The position numbers were made by a program, and so were the translations under genes. 5,883 nucleotides of DNA from an uncultured Bacteroidota bacterium (GTDB taxonomy: Bacteria > Bacteroidota > Bacteroidia > UKL13-3), in NCBI GenBank assembly GCA_903898215.1, contig CAIUEQ010000067.1, positions 1 through 5,883 on the forward strand, given 5' to 3'. Numbering within the stretch: position 1 is the first letter of the stretch; each line of letters opens with the position of its first letter. The notes below the pieces were generated by a model. That model saw nothing but the letters and a program-made list of their open reading frames with translations, was not told where the DNA came from and made no database searches. This document shows positions 5,344 to 5,883 of this stretch, piece after piece.

Positions 5344-5883
5344 TTATTTAGTAATCTTAACTAAGCGAGAAGTTTTCACATTGTCACCTTGAGTGATTTT
5401 GATGATATACATTCCATCTCTGTAGTCAGCACCCATTTCTTGATTTAGGCTACTATCGTTAACTTTAGCTGATTCGATAAGTTTACCGGTCATGTCAAAC
5501 ACATCAACAGTGAATGGCTCAACAGATGAACTGAACAAACGAATATTGAAACTGGTTAAAGCTGGATTAGGATAAACATTTACATCAAAATAATTATTGA
5601 TTAATCCTCTTTCGTCAGCAACAGCTCCTGTTTTATTGTAGTTGTTGTTCGAACAAGCTGTATTGGTATTCCAATAAAAACTTACATAGCTTTCAGCTTC
5701 AACTTCATCTCCAATAAACATACCTCTCATTACAGTAGGTGCTGTTGATTTTCCTTTGATTGAAACTTCTTCTAGTGAATACACATTTGCAGTTACATGA
5801 GAACCTTCGTCAACATTTAAATGATGACCTGCATAAATTGTAACAATGCTGGTATTGGTTGTGTTAAAGTTAACGCTTTTGTG
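5344..5883 (-). CDS. Secreted protein with T9SS type A sorting domain (C-terminal part)
   Basis: This is the last 179 residues of a gene whose start lies beyond the right edge; the frame is open to base 5883, so the GTG at 5784 is not its start. Residues about 100-179 form a Por-secretion-system sorting domain: DVNVYPNPA (YPNP at 104-107), a VDVFDMTGKLI strand pair, DGMYIIKI (156-163) and a final SRLVKITK. In Bacteroidota this domain directs proteins across the outer membrane through the type IX system, where it is cleaved and the protein is released or attached to the surface. The preceding stretch (VTIYAGHHLNVDEGSHVTANV, about residues 14-34) resembles the glycine-containing beta-strand repeats often found just before such domains. 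The N-terminal functional part is missing, so the activity cannot be named. A terminator follows directly. Confidence 0.92.
   Translation of the reverse strand, partial: HKSVNFNTTNTSIVTIYAGHHLNVDEGSHVTANVYSLEEVSIKGKSTAPTVMRGMFIGDEVEAESYVSFYWNTNTACSNNNYNKTGAVADERGLINNYFDVNVYPNPALTSFNIRLFSSSVEPFTVDVFDMTGKLIESAKVNDSSLNQEMGADYRDGMYIIKITQGDNVKTSRLVKITK

Noticed and set aside
5114..5392. 92-codon + strand frame after accC
   Set aside because: It starts with TTG, runs through both terminator hairpins, overlaps the T9SS gene and shows no recognisable domain.

Overview
The window comes from an AT-rich member of the Bacteroidota. Three things point there: a type IX secretion (T9SS) C-terminal sorting domain at the right end, promoters that fit the Bacteroidota pattern (a -7 box TAnnTTTG shortly before the start codon, with no clear Shine-Dalgarno sequence), and proteins whose details match that phylum. 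It is a mosaic of two housekeeping genes, one accessory ATPase gene and the tail of a surface protein gene.

Layout, left to right. (1) Bases 2-1873, + strand: DNA primase DnaG, lacking only its first few residues because the window begins inside the gene. (2) Bases 1860-2018: copy 1 of a long direct repeat, which starts inside the last codons of dnaG and is built mostly of two kinds of degenerate 7-base repeats. (3) Bases 2019-2102: a promoter region with a perfect 9-bp inverted repeat and a further half-site. (4) Bases 2103-3296, + strand: an AAA_14/DUF4143-like ATPase with a C-terminal nuclease-like motif. (5) Bases 3294-3432: copy 2 of the long repeat, whose first three bases are the ATPase stop codon. 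(6) Bases 3433-3576: an imperfect hairpin and a good promoter. (7) Bases 3577-5067, + strand: biotin carboxylase AccC. (8) Bases 5068-5343: two terminator hairpins back to back, one for each converging gene. (9) Bases 5344-5883, - strand: the C-terminal 179 residues of a secreted T9SS cargo protein, running off the right edge.

The genes do not form an obvious pathway. DnaG makes replication primers, AccC carboxylates biotin for acyl-CoA carboxylase, and the ATPase has no established role. Each + strand gene after dnaG has its own promoter, so they are probably separate transcription units. The most unusual structure is that the ATPase gene lies exactly between two direct repeats that both carry the same 15 bases as the dnaG 3' end. 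This suggests it entered as a cassette, by recombination or duplication, between dnaG and accC. I found no recognisable defence system, CRISPR array, tRNA, rRNA or transposase.
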